NCBI GenBank assembly: GCA_027061865.1
Contig: JAMOVZ010000171.1
Span: forward strand, 1-10,994
DNA: 10,994 nt
Reading direction: 5' to 3'
Source: Desulfobacterales bacterium
GTDB taxonomy: Bacteria; Desulfobacterota; DSM-4660; Desulfatiglandales; Desulfatiglandaceae
Shown: in pieces, positions 1-6,692 of the stretch
Numbering within the stretch: the stretch's first letter is position 1
Layout of the letters: the number at the start of each line of letters is the position of its first letter
Translations under genes and position numbers: made by a program
The notes under the pieces: generated by a model
Databases searched by the model: none
Told to the model about the DNA's origin: nothing
Seen by the model: the letters and a program-made list of their open reading frames with translations, nothing else

Positions 1-2
1 CC

Positions 3-380
3 ATAAAAACAGAACTGGCTGTAAATGTTGATATGGCATGTGTGCTTGGGGATGAAGACTTGCTCGCAAGGGCTTTTGAAGTATTGTTGGAGCATTCTTT
101 GGCCGTAATCCCAGAGGGAGAAGTGCTTTCAATAAGTATCCACGGAGATGAAGAGGAGATCTTGATAACGTTGAGACATAAAGCAAAAGGGCTCACCCAG
201 GATGACCTGGACCAATTTTTTCTGCCTCGGGCTCTCGGGTTGGTCAAAAGCCCATTTCTGGATCTGCCTGTGGCAAACGTGATCCTTCACAGACACGGCG
301 GAAGGATTAAGGTGAAACTTGAAAATAGGGATATACTGGTTGTAAACATCTATCTCCCACTCGTTCCCCTTTTGAGCTAG
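3..380 (+). CDS. Histidine-kinase-like protein, C-terminal HATPase-type domain (5' end outside window)
   Basis: The frame is open from the left edge, so this is the C-terminal part of a larger protein; an internal ATG at 33 is not a convincing start because the reading continues upstream without a stop. About 125 residues are visible and follow the layout of a histidine kinase ATPase domain. A GDEDLL segment leads into an N-box-like helix (FEVLLEHSL). A strand-rich middle follows, and the end HRHGGRIKV ... VVNIYLPL matches the usual HGGxI ... LP ending of sensor kinases. The key residues look lost: the N-box Asn is replaced by Glu/His, and no DxGxG (G1) or GxGL (G2) glycine motif can be found. 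It may therefore be a pseudokinase or a strongly divergent subfamily. The sensor and dimerisation parts lie outside the window. The stop is 19 nt before plsC, suggesting co-transcription with plsC and priA. Family assignment is fairly sure; activity is doubtful. Confidence 0.72.
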   Translation: MKTELAVNVDMACVLGDEDLLARAFEVLLEHSLAVIPEGEVLSISIHGDEEEILITLRHKAKGLTQDDLDQFFLPRALGLVKSPFLDLPVANVILHRHGGRIKVKLENRDILVVNIYLPLVPLLS

Positions 381-399
381 TTTGTTGGAGAGATCAAGA

Positions 400-1110
400 A
401 TGATTAGACAAGCCTGGATTACTCTTTTTGTTATCATCCATACTTTAGTTTTTTGCCTTTGGGCAATGGTGCTGTCGATTTTTGGATCCAGGGAGAGGCT
501 GGTCCATTTTTGGGCTGCAAGGCCCTGGGCAAAGGGCATATTGAAGGTTTGTGGAATTAGGGTCCGGGTTGATGGGGTGGAACGGGTTGACCCTAATGTG
601 GCTCGCATATATATGTGCAATCATGAGAGTTATCTGGACATATTTGGGCTGCTCGGCTATCTGCCCGTAGATTTTAAGTTCATACTGAAGCAAGAGCTTA
701 TGAAGATCCCTTTTCTGGGCTTTGCCATGAAGTTGGCAGGCTATATTCCAATAGATAGAAAAGATCCGAGGAAGGCTGTAAAGAGTATCCAGGCCGCAGT
801 GGACAAGATAAGGAATGGGGCATCCATCCTGATCTTCCCCGAAGGGACCCGCACGGAAGACGGAACTCTCCAAGACTTTAAGGCAGGGGGATTCAATCTT
901 GCTCTAAGGGCCGGATGCGACATATTTCCAGTGGCAATTATTGGTTCTGGCCGCCTTTTGCCCAAGGGGAGCTTCAGGCCCAAAAAAGGCTCATTCACCA
1001 TAAGGTTTGGGGACCCTATTCCCACCTCAGGCTATACGCGAAAAAATCTGGACCAATTGGTAGCCAAAGTAAGACAAGCCATAGTTGCCATGTTAGAGCT
1101 GGGCCCCTGA
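400..1110 (+). CDS. plsC: 1-acyl-sn-glycerol-3-phosphate acyltransferase (PlsC/LPLAT family)
   Basis: Predicted to acylate lysophosphatidic acid at the sn-2 position to give phosphatidic acid, at the cytoplasmic membrane. The 236-residue length is normal for the family. One hydrophobic segment (residues about 6-25) would anchor the N terminus. All four acyltransferase motifs are visible: NHESYLD with the catalytic His75 and Asp80 (HX4D), GYIPIDR (about 114-120), FPEGTR (146-151) for glycerol-phosphate binding, and PVAIIG (about 177-182). The ATG at 400 is preferred because GGAGAG at 387-392 lies 7 nt upstream; an in-frame TTG at 382 has no ribosome binding site. The gene sits 19 nt after the kinase-like gene and 14 nt before priA, so it probably belongs to the same operon. 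A related lysophospholipid acyltransferase with a different acceptor is possible, but the PlsC family call is firm. Confidence 0.93.
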   Translation: MIRQAWITLFVIIHTLVFCLWAMVLSIFGSRERLVHFWAARPWAKGILKVCGIRVRVDGVERVDPNVARIYMCNHESYLDIFGLLGYLPVDFKFILKQELMKIPFLGFAMKLAGYIPIDRKDPRKAVKSIQAAVDKIRNGASILIFPEGTRTEDGTLQDFKAGGFNLALRAGCDIFPVAIIGSGRLLPKGSFRPKKGSFTIRFGDPIPTSGYTRKNLDQLVAKVRQAIVAMLELGP

Positions 1111-1124
1111 GACAGGAGGCCTTG

Positions 1125-3557
1125 ATGTCCTATATTGAGGTAGCAGTCCCCCTTCCCATAAACGGCACCTTTACCTATCGCGTCCCCGGCACAATGGGGA
1201 ACGCTGTTGAGGTGGGTAAAAGGGTGCTTGTCCCATTTAAGGACCGCAAACTCATAGGCTATGTGCTTGAGGAGGCGGCCTCTGTTGAGCTTCAAGAAGT
1301 CAAGGAGGTCCTGGAGGTCCTTGACCCCGACCCTTTGTTCCACCCTGGGATGGTATCTTTTTTTAAATGGATATCACAATACTATCTTTGTCCAATAGGA
1401 CAAGTAATCCACTCTGCCCTTCCAAGCGGCATTGACCCTACAAGGATCAGGAGTGCCAGGATCACCCGCAAGGGGCTCCAGGCGTTAGAGAGCCTGGATA
1501 ATGATAGCCCGGCCAGGCCGATTCTTCAGTGGATAAGGGATAATCCTGAAAAGGCAGTGAAGTATCCCTATTCTCGGCTGAAACCCCTGGTGGAGAAGGA
1601 CTGGATTCGCCTTCAAGACCGGGTGAGAAAGGGCAGGGCCGTCCTGCTTACAAGGACATTCGTGAAACTCAAGGAAGGTATCAACTCTTTGGAGCAGCTC
1701 CATGGGTTGCTTAAGGATTCTAGGGCCAAGAATGAGAGTGAATTTCTAGAGATGGTGCTGAAAAAGGGAGCGGTGCTGCGGAGTGAACTTGCAGGACTTT
1801 TCAGTAATGCCTCTTACCTAATCCAGAAATGGGTGAACAGGGGGGTGTTGGAGCTGCTTGAAGGGCAGTTACTTAGAAATCCCTTAGGAGACCTTGAAAT
1901 CCCCCGGCCCGTGCCTGACAAACTCTTTGCCCAGCAGAGGGCGGCGTTGCGGGAGATTGAGGCCCGTTTAGAAGAGGGGGGCGGTTTTTGGCCCGCCCTC
2001 CTTTATGGAGTAACTGGAAGTGGAAAGACAGAGGTTTATTTTAGGGCGATTGAGACGGCGGTCAGCATGGGCAAGGGGGCCATTTTCATGGCCCCGGAGA
2101 TTTCATTGGCCAGTTACTTGGCAGGTCTTTTTAAGGCAAGATTTGGTGGCGAGATAGCCCTTTATCATAGTGGGCTCAACGAGGGAGAGAGGTACGAGCA
2201 GTGGGTTCGTATGGCAAGGGGAGAGATCAGGGTGGTTTTTGGGGCCCGCTCGGCCGTGTTTGCGCCTCTTCCCCAGATAGGACTTATTGTTGTGGATGAG
2301 GAGCATGACCCTTCCTACAAGCAAGACGTCTCACCCCGGTATCACGGCCGGGATGCGGCCGTAATGAGGGCGAGGCTTGAGCAGGCTTTGGTGCTCTTGG
2401 GCTCCGGCACACCATCTGTCCAGTCCTTCCACAATGCAAGAGAGGGGAGGTACGCACGGCTCGATATGCCATATAGAATAGAACAGAGGCCCTTTCCCCG
2501 CGTGGAAGTGGTGGATATGAGAGAGGTGGTAAGCCTTTCGAAAGGCGCCATCTTGAGCCCGCACTTAAAGGATGCCATCTCCCAAACCCTTGATAGGGGA
2601 GATCAGTGCATCCTGTTTTTGAACCGGAGAGGATTTCACAGGATGGTCTTGTGCTGTTCCTGTGGAGAGGCCCTCCGGTGCCCAAACTGCGATGTGGCCC
2701 TTACACATCACCATGATGACGAATTAAGATGCCATTATTGTGGCTTTGAGATCCCTTCTGTCGAGCAATGCCCCGGTTGCCAAGGCCACGTCTTAAAGGC
2801 CTTTGGCTTTGGCACCCAGCGACTTGAAGAGGAGGTGAAAAGGCTTTTCCCCACCGCGACTGTCCAAAGGATGGACACTGATACCACCCGGAGGAAAGGC
2901 ATTGGCTATAGCACCATTCGGAGCTTTGCCGACAGAGATATCGATATCCTCTTGGGGACTCAGATGATCACAAAGGGTTACGATTTTCCAGGTGTGACGT
3001 TAGTAGGGGTGGTGGCGGCAGACCTGTCTTTGTGCTTTCCTGACTTCAGGGCTGCTGAACGGACCTATCAGCTCCTCAGCCAAGTGGCAGGCAGGGCGGG
3101 CAGGGGGGAGAAAAGGGGTGTGGTCATCATCCAGACCTTTAATCCAAAGCACTATGCCATTGAGGCTGCTGTTGGCCATGACTATGAAGGATTCTACGAA
3201 AAAGAAAGGGCCTTGAGGGAGCAATTAGGCTATCCGCCATTTACCCATCTGACCTGTGTAAGATTGCAAGGAAACCTGAAGGAGAGGACAGAAGAGGCGG
3301 CCCACGACCTTGCTGGGCGCCTGAGGAAGACCTTGGATTCATGGCCTGCCAAGGGCTCAGAGATAAAGGTGTTAGGTCCGGCACAGGCCCCCATCCCCAA
3401 GCTTAGGGGGAAATACCGCTGGCAGATTTTATTGAAGGCCGCACGCCCCTCTTTGGCCCAATATCTGCTAAGGGAGGTGGAAAGGATTGCAAAACCGGGG
3501 TTAAGGTACAAGGGGGTTGCAGTTATCTTTGATGTGGACCCTTATCAGATGACCTGA
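1125..3557 (+). CDS. priA: Primosomal protein N' (replication restart helicase PriA)
   Basis: PriA is the 3'-to-5' superfamily 2 helicase that recognises abandoned replication forks and reloads the replisome. The protein is 810 residues, somewhat longer than the E. coli enzyme (732). The extra length lies before the helicase core, in the 3'-end-binding and winged-helix part (about 1-280). Visible motifs are the N-terminal PLPINGTFTYRVP (about 8-20), Walker A GVTGSGKT (295-302), Walker B DEEHD (391-395), and the helicase C-terminal motif QVAGRAGR (653-660). Between the helicase lobes is the zinc-binding insertion, with cysteine pairs at 510/513, 519/522, 536/539 and 549/552 plus one extra Cys511, spaced as in known PriA. 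The start is ATG 1125 because AGGAGG (1114-1119) lies 5 nt before it and the protein then begins like other PriA proteins; the frame stays open upstream inside plsC. The last 35 bp overlap the convergent MEMO-family gene. Confidence 0.97.
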   Translation: MSYIEVAVPLPINGTFTYRVPGTMGNAVEVGKRVLVPFKDRKLIGYVLEEAASVELQEVKEVLEVLDPDPLFHPGMVSFFKWISQYYLCPIGQVIHSALPSGIDPTRIRSARITRKGLQALESLDNDSPARPILQWIRDNPEKAVKYPYSRLKPLVEKDWIRLQDRVRKGRAVLLTRTFVKLKEGINSLEQLHGLLKDSRAKNESEFLEMVLKKGAVLRSELAGLFSNASYLIQKWVNRGVLELLEGQLLRNPLGDLEIPRPVPDKLFAQQRAALREIEARLEEGGGFWPALLYGVTGSGKTEVYFRAIETAVSMGKGAIFMAPEISLASYLAGLFKARFGGEIALYHSGLNEGERYEQWVRMARGEIRVVFGARSAVFAPLPQIGLIVVDEEHDPSYKQDVSPRYHGRDAAVMRARLEQALVLLGSGTPSVQSFHNAREGRYARLDMPYRIEQRPFPRVEVVDMREVVSLSKGAILSPHLKDAISQTLDRGDQCILFLNRRGFHRMVLCCSCGEALRCPNCDVALTHHHDDELRCHYCGFEIPSVEQCPGCQGHVLKAFGFGTQRLEEEVKRLFPTATVQRMDTDTTRRKGIGYSTIRSFADRDIDILLGTQMITKGYDFPGVTLVGVVAADLSLCFPDFRAAERTYQLLSQVAGRAGRGEKRGVVIIQTFNPKHYAIEAAVGHDYEGFYEKERALREQLGYPPFTHLTCVRLQGNLKERTEEAAHDLAGRLRKTLDSWPAKGSEIKVLGPAQAPIPKLRGKYRWQILLKAARPSLAQYLLREVERIAKPGLRYKGVAVIFDVDPYQMT

Positions 3558-4467
3558 AGAAGGCCGAGGCCATGTAGCCCACTACCCTTTCTTTTTCCCC
3601 GGTCACATCACCTGAGTTTGCGTATTTCAGGATTAAGGCTCGGGCCTTCTGCCTCCTGAGGTAGAGAAGCAGGCTGACTGCAGCACCCCCGCCGCAGGCC
3701 TCGCATTCTCCACTTATCAGGGCGCTGTAAAGGCCGTAAGGATCCATTTTCCCTACGTGCTCGATGAAGATCTTGTCTAGCGAAACGGCTCTTCTGTAAG
3801 GGTGGTAGTGGGAAAGATCGGTGCTTGCCACTAAGAGGGTCCCGCCTGGTTCTATTGCCGAATCGATTATGGCTTGCTCCAACACATTGGCTAGCATTTG
3901 GCATGTATTCCAGTCTTGTATTCCTATAAGAACAGGCACTATCTTGAAATCCTTTAGCACTATCTGCAGAAATGGCAGTTGGATTTCCAAGGAGTGTTCC
4001 ACCCTATGGGCATGCCTTATCCACCTTATGGCTGGATTGAGTTCCATAATGCGCCTTGCAAGCTCTTGGTCCACGGAAACTGCTCCCAGCGGGGTGCGGT
4101 AGCCCTTGACCAAGTTCACCGATATTCCCCTAAATGGGATGCGGTGGCTCGGACCAATCAATATGACCCGTTTTATGTTCATGCCTTTTATGCTCTTGTA
4201 TGCGTAGGCTGCAACTTGCCCTGAGTAGCGGTAGCCCGCATGGGGTGCAATCAACCCTAGTACCTGGTCTGGTATTTGTGGAAGCTGGGCATCAGCCAAG
4301 AATCGTTCCACCTGACTCCTGAGGCCTTGAGGAGACTTTGGATACCAGGCCCCTGCCAAGATGGATTCCCTTATGGCCTTGTGGGCGTCTCCGGGGAAAC
4401 ATGGTCCAGTTCTTGGAAGCGTCAATAGAAAGACAAGGGAAATTGCGAGGGTAATGAATTCTTTCAT
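3523..4467 (-). CDS. amrB: AmmeMemoRadiSam system protein B (MEMO1/LigB-like family), with probable signal peptide
   Basis: This 314-residue protein belongs to the MEMO1 family, related in fold to class III extradiol dioxygenases (LigB). The biochemical role in bacteria is unsettled; homologues are often encoded with an AMMECR1 protein and a radical SAM enzyme. Family signatures run in order: LIAPHAGYRYSG (about 72-83), GPSHRIPFRG (105-114), TPLGAVSVD (125-133), EHSLEIQLPFL (157-167), VPVLIG (177-182), STDLSHYHPY (215-224) and CEACGGGA (255-262). His76, His108 and Cys258 appear to match the metal or active-site residues of MEMO1. Unusually for a soluble family, the N terminus (residues about 1-24) looks like a Sec signal or membrane anchor: one lysine, a long hydrophobic run, then a Pro/Gly-rich stretch. 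No lipobox is evident. The ATG at 4467 has only a weak AAGG-type ribosome binding site close by. Neither usual partner is in the window. The gene is divergent from the TlpA operon and overlaps the end of priA. Confidence 0.88.
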   Translation of the reverse strand: MKEFITLAISLVFLLTLPRTGPCFPGDAHKAIRESILAGAWYPKSPQGLRSQVERFLADAQLPQIPDQVLGLIAPHAGYRYSGQVAAYAYKSIKGMNIKRVILIGPSHRIPFRGISVNLVKGYRTPLGAVSVDQELARRIMELNPAIRWIRHAHRVEHSLEIQLPFLQIVLKDFKIVPVLIGIQDWNTCQMLANVLEQAIIDSAIEPGGTLLVASTDLSHYHPYRRAVSLDKIFIEHVGKMDPYGLYSALISGECEACGGGAAVSLLLYLRRQKARALILKYANSGDVTGEKERVVGYMASAFFRSSDKGPHQR

Positions 4468-4512
4468 GGCCTTAGCGACTTAACGAAATGAGGGGCTATC
4501 CCCAAGAACTGC

Positions 4513-4541
4513 TTGCCATATTATAGCCAGATAGGATAAAA
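4513..4541 (+). promoter_or_regulatory. Candidate promoter for the TlpA-amidohydrolase-nitroreductase operon
   Basis: TTGCCA (4513-4518) could serve as a -35 box, with ATAAAA (4536-4541) as a weak -10 after a 17-nt spacer. It would overlap the TATAAT of the opposing gene, so the two directions could compete. The match is modest. It is offered because the 107-nt gap at 4468-4574 must hold the start signals for two divergent units and nothing stronger was found for the plus strand. Confidence 0.27.
4520..4525 (-). promoter_or_regulatory. Candidate -10 box for the MEMO-family gene
   Basis: Read on the minus strand this is a perfect TATAAT, about 52 nt upstream of the ATG at 4467, which would give a 5' leader of roughly 45 nt. 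No good -35 sits at the usual distance; the nearest TTGACA-like hexamer (TTCACA, plus-strand 4548-4553) is 22 nt away, which is too far. The site lies in the AT-rich divergent gap, where a promoter is expected, but it rests on one hexamer. Confidence 0.35.
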
Positions 4542-4574
4542 AATAAATGTGAATTTGGATCGAGGAGGAGAAGT

Positions 4575-5105
4575 TTGAATATAATTAAGAAAAACATAAC
4601 ATTTGTCGGCCTTGCCCTGATCCTCATGGCATCAATTTTTCATGTGGGCACGGGATGCAAGGGTGAGGCGGAAGCGGGCCCTGAGGCCCCCAACTTTTCA
4701 TTGCCAAGCATAGATGGCGGTATGGTTTCCCTGGAGGATTTCAGGGGATCAATAGTCTTGATCGATTTTTGGGCCACATGGTGCCCCCCTTGTCGCATGT
4801 CCATACCTGAGCTCATAAGGCTTCAGAACGAATACGAGGACGAGGGCCTAGTGATTTTAGGAGTCTCTTTGGACGATCCGGCACAGGCCCCAGATGCATA
4901 TCTCAAGGCATTTAAGGAAAAATACAAGATTAATTATCCCATATTGCGTGCAAATAAACAGGTGATGCTGGACTATTTTGGTTTAGAGGCCCCGGCCATC
5001 CCCACCATGTTCGTTGTGGACAGGACGGGAAGGGTTACGGCCAAGATCGTGGGATTTCAACCCGCAGCCCTCAGAAACTCCATAAAGAAGCTTATCAAAG
5101 GATGA
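4575..5105 (+). CDS. TlpA/ResA-type thioredoxin-fold protein, probable lipoprotein
   Basis: A membrane-tethered thiol-disulfide oxidoreductase of 176 residues in the AhpC/TSA-Redoxin branch. Residues about 5-25 form a hydrophobic signal followed by Cys28 in the context GTGC, a probable lipidation site, although the -3 position is Gly rather than the usual Leu/Val. The mature domain contains APNFSLPSIDG (about 39-48), the redox motif WCPPC (Cys70 and Cys73) and the cis-proline loop AIPT (Pro143). It is therefore expected outside the cytoplasmic membrane, as are the TlpA/ResA proteins that reduce apocytochrome c or other thiols. Its true partner is unknown; no cytochrome c maturation gene is visible here. 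The TTG at 4575 is chosen as start because AGGAGG (4563-4568) lies 6 nt upstream and the signal peptide begins directly after it. Its stop overlaps the next gene's start (ATGA at 5102-5105). Confidence 0.9.
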   Translation: MNIIKKNITFVGLALILMASIFHVGTGCKGEAEAGPEAPNFSLPSIDGGMVSLEDFRGSIVLIDFWATWCPPCRMSIPELIRLQNEYEDEGLVILGVSLDDPAQAPDAYLKAFKEKYKINYPILRANKQVMLDYFGLEAPAIPTMFVVDRTGRVTAKIVGFQPAALRNSIKKLIKG

Positions 5106-5962
5106 TTGATTTCCATACCCATGTATTTCCACCCATCTTCAGGGAGAATAGAAGAGACTTATCACAGAAAGAGCCTGCCTTTGCAAAACTGTATTCTTCT
5201 ATAGGGGCAAAGATGGCGGGAGCCGAACAGCTCCTTGAGCACATGGAAAAAGAGGAGATCCAACACAGCGTGGTCTTTGGATTTCCCTGGAGATCTGAGG
5301 AGCTTTTCAAACAACACAACGACTATGTTGGAGAAATATTAGCCCGTTATCCGGATAAGTTTTCAGCCTTTTGCTGTTTTCATCCCCTTGCCCATGGGGC
5401 AGCCCGGGAAGCAGAACGGTGCCTGAGGAGCGGATTTTCTGGGATCGGGGAGCTAGGGATATATCACAAGGGGCTTTCAAGGGAAACCATAAGGGCCATG
5501 GGAGATGTAATGGCTGTGGCCAGGGATTTCCGGGTGCCTGTGATGATTCATGTAAATGAGCCGGTAGGCCACAAATATCTAGGCAAGGCCCCCTTGAGCC
5601 TAAAGCAGATATTTTCCTTTGTACAGGCCTATCCCGATAATCGGATAATCCTTGCCCACTGGGGTGGGGGCCTCTTTTTTTATGCACTGCTCAGAAAGGA
5701 GATCAAGGAGGCCATTTCAAGGGTGTGGTTTGATACCGCTGCCTCTCCGTATCTCTATGATCCCAAAATATATAAGCTGGCAGGTGAGATAGTTGGGTTT
5801 CACAAGATCCTTTTCGGGACGGACTTCCCCCTTCTGCCCGCCAGCCGGTATAAGGCCGAACTTGATAAGGTCGGCCTCAGCAAAAAAGAGATAAAAATGA
5901 TAACCGATCAAAATGCAAGAAGGCTTTTGGGATTAACCGAAAAAGGAGGAGGGATTGGATAA
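5102..5962 (+). CDS. Metal-dependent amidohydrolase family 2 protein (ACMSD-like TIM barrel)
   Basis: A 286-residue member of the Amidohydro_2 family, TIM-barrel hydrolases and decarboxylases that bind one divalent metal. The family motifs are all in place: HxH at the N terminus (His5, His7 in DFHTHVFPP), His150 in VMIHVNEP, His186 in LAHWGGG, and Asp241 in LFGTDFPLL, which matches the catalytic aspartate. GIGELGIY (about 114-121) forms another conserved strand. There is no signal peptide, so it should be cytoplasmic. The substrate cannot be told from sequence; relatives include ACMSD-type decarboxylases and many uncharacterised hydrolases. The start overlaps the stop of the TlpA-like gene (ATGA). 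The only Shine-Dalgarno-like run, AAAGG, abuts the ATG, so translation probably depends on coupling. The stop shares one base with the nitroreductase start. Confidence 0.87.
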   Translation: MIDFHTHVFPPIFRENRRDLSQKEPAFAKLYSSIGAKMAGAEQLLEHMEKEEIQHSVVFGFPWRSEELFKQHNDYVGEILARYPDKFSAFCCFHPLAHGAAREAERCLRSGFSGIGELGIYHKGLSRETIRAMGDVMAVARDFRVPVMIHVNEPVGHKYLGKAPLSLKQIFSFVQAYPDNRIILAHWGGGLFFYALLRKEIKEAISRVWFDTAASPYLYDPKIYKLAGEIVGFHKILFGTDFPLLPASRYKAELDKVGLSKKEIKMITDQNARRLLGLTEKGGGIG

Positions 5963-6504
5963 TGGCCGAATTGATGCAGGTTATAAGGGAGCGGAGGACC
6001 ATCCGGAATTACGAAGAAAAACCCATACCTGACAATGCGCTGCAGCAGGTGCTCGAAGCCGTCAAATGGGCTCCATCATGGGCGAATACCCAGTGCTGGG
6101 AGGTAGTTGTAGTGAGATCGCCCGAAATGAAAGAGAAACTGCAAGCCACTTTGCCAAAGACAAATCCAGCCTCCAAGGCCATGGTGCAGGCCCCGGTGGT
6201 TCTTGTCCTTTGCGGGAAGTTAAAAACTTCGGGCTACTACAAGGGGCAAGCCGCCACCAAGCTCGGCGACTGGTTCATGTTTGATCTTGGGATCGCCTGC
6301 CAGAACATCTGCCTTGCCGCCTGGGATCAAGGCCTAGGCACAGTGGTGGTAGGGCTTTTCGATCATGATAAGGCCAAAGATCTCCTGGAGGTGCCTGATG
6401 GTTACGAGGTGGTGGTAATGATTCCTATGGGCTATCCGGCAAAGGGGGCCTCTGCTCCCAAGAGGCGGGAGGTATCAGAGTTTACCCATTACGATAAATT
6501 TTAA
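5962..6504 (+). CDS. Nitroreductase-family FMN flavoprotein
   Basis: A 180-residue protein of the FMN-dependent nitroreductase family, typically homodimeric NAD(P)H-using reductases. Visible signs are the N-terminal phosphate-binding RRTIRNY (11-17), the APSWANTQCWEVVVV segment (37-51) that usually lines the FMN site, a central helix DLGIACQNICLAAWDQGLGT (108-127), and the late strand VVMIPMGYPAKG (151-162). It is a compact form. The physiological substrate is unknown: family members reduce nitroaromatics, quinones or enoates, and some act on iodotyrosine or the cobamide lower ligand (BluB). ATG 5962 overlaps the amidohydrolase stop by one base (TAATG), with GGAGGG (5948-5953) 8 nt upstream. 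It is the last gene of the three-gene unit, and no intrinsic terminator follows it. Confidence 0.92.
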   Translation: MAELMQVIRERRTIRNYEEKPIPDNALQQVLEAVKWAPSWANTQCWEVVVVRSPEMKEKLQATLPKTNPASKAMVQAPVVLVLCGKLKTSGYYKGQAATKLGDWFMFDLGIACQNICLAAWDQGLGTVVVGLFDHDKAKDLLEVPDGYEVVVMIPMGYPAKGASAPKRREVSEFTHYDKF

Positions 6505-6531
6505 TCTGTCTTGACACTAACACACTGCAAC

Positions 6532-6577
6532 TACCCAAAACCGGGCCGTGCTTTTCGGGCCTTAATGAAGTTGGGTA
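6532..6577 (+). other. Two-tier inverted repeat (possible RNA stem-loop)
   Basis: A perfect 7-bp inverted repeat, TACCCAA (6532-6538) and TTGGGTA (6571-6577), encloses a GC-rich inner hairpin: GGCCG (6544-6548) can pair with 6556-6561 if one G is bulged. No run of T follows, so it does not look like an intrinsic terminator. It could be part of a structured RNA, a 3'-end stabilising hairpin for the nitroreductase mRNA, or chance. Confidence 0.35.
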
Positions 6578-6610
6578 AAGAGTGAGCATTGACAAAGTGA
6601 AGGTTTAATG

Positions 6611-6631
6611 GGGACTGCTCAAAGGCAGCCC
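6611..6631 (+). other. Short GC-rich hairpin
   Basis: GGG (6611-6613) and CTGC (6615-6618) can pair with GCAG (6625-6628) and CCC (6629-6631), giving a 7-bp stem with one bulged A and a 6-nt loop (TCAAAG). The closing CCC could pair instead with the GGG at 6640-6642, so two mutually exclusive folds are possible. The sequence after it is AT-rich but is not a U-tract. Confidence 0.33.
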
Positions 6632-6663
6632 TGCCATGCGGGAATAAATTAATTATAAGGTGT

Positions 6664-6692
6664 TTGACCCATAAGCATAAAGGAAATAAACT
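6664..6692 (+). promoter_or_regulatory. Candidate sigma70-type promoter of the kinase-panC-metK-ahcY operon
   Basis: TTGACC (6664-6669, 5 of 6 to the -35 consensus) is followed after exactly 17 nt by TAAACT (6687-6692, 4 of 6 to the -10, keeping the key T1, A2 and T6). Transcription would start near 6699, about 28 nt before the ATG at 6727. The position and the AT-rich surroundings make it the best promoter candidate in the window. If it is used, the stem-loops at 6532-6631 lie upstream of the transcript. Confidence 0.48.

Noticed and set aside
382..399. TTG start for plsC at 382
   Set aside because: It has no ribosome binding site. The ATG at 400 has GGAGAG 7 nt upstream.
129..620. Minus-strand open frame across the kinase fragment and plsC
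   Set aside because: It runs antisense to two genes supported by motifs and has no protein family features.
915..1124. Extended N terminus for PriA beginning at 915
   Set aside because: The added 70 codons lie inside plsC in another frame and lack PriA-like sequence. ATG 1125 has a strong AGGAGG and begins with the typical PriA N terminus.
2284..2685. Minus-strand open frames opposite the priA helicase core
   Set aside because: Antisense shadows of a clearly conserved region, rich in Pro/Arg/Ser as expected from reversed GC-rich codons.
6511..6516. TTGACA as a -35 box just after the nitroreductase gene (also 6589-6594)
   Set aside because: Neither hexamer has a TATAAT-like sequence 16-18 nt downstream.
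6608..6652. Tiny ORF of 14 codons in the 6505-6726 gap
   Set aside because: There is no ribosome binding site, it is very short, and its bases are better explained by the hairpin at 6611-6631.
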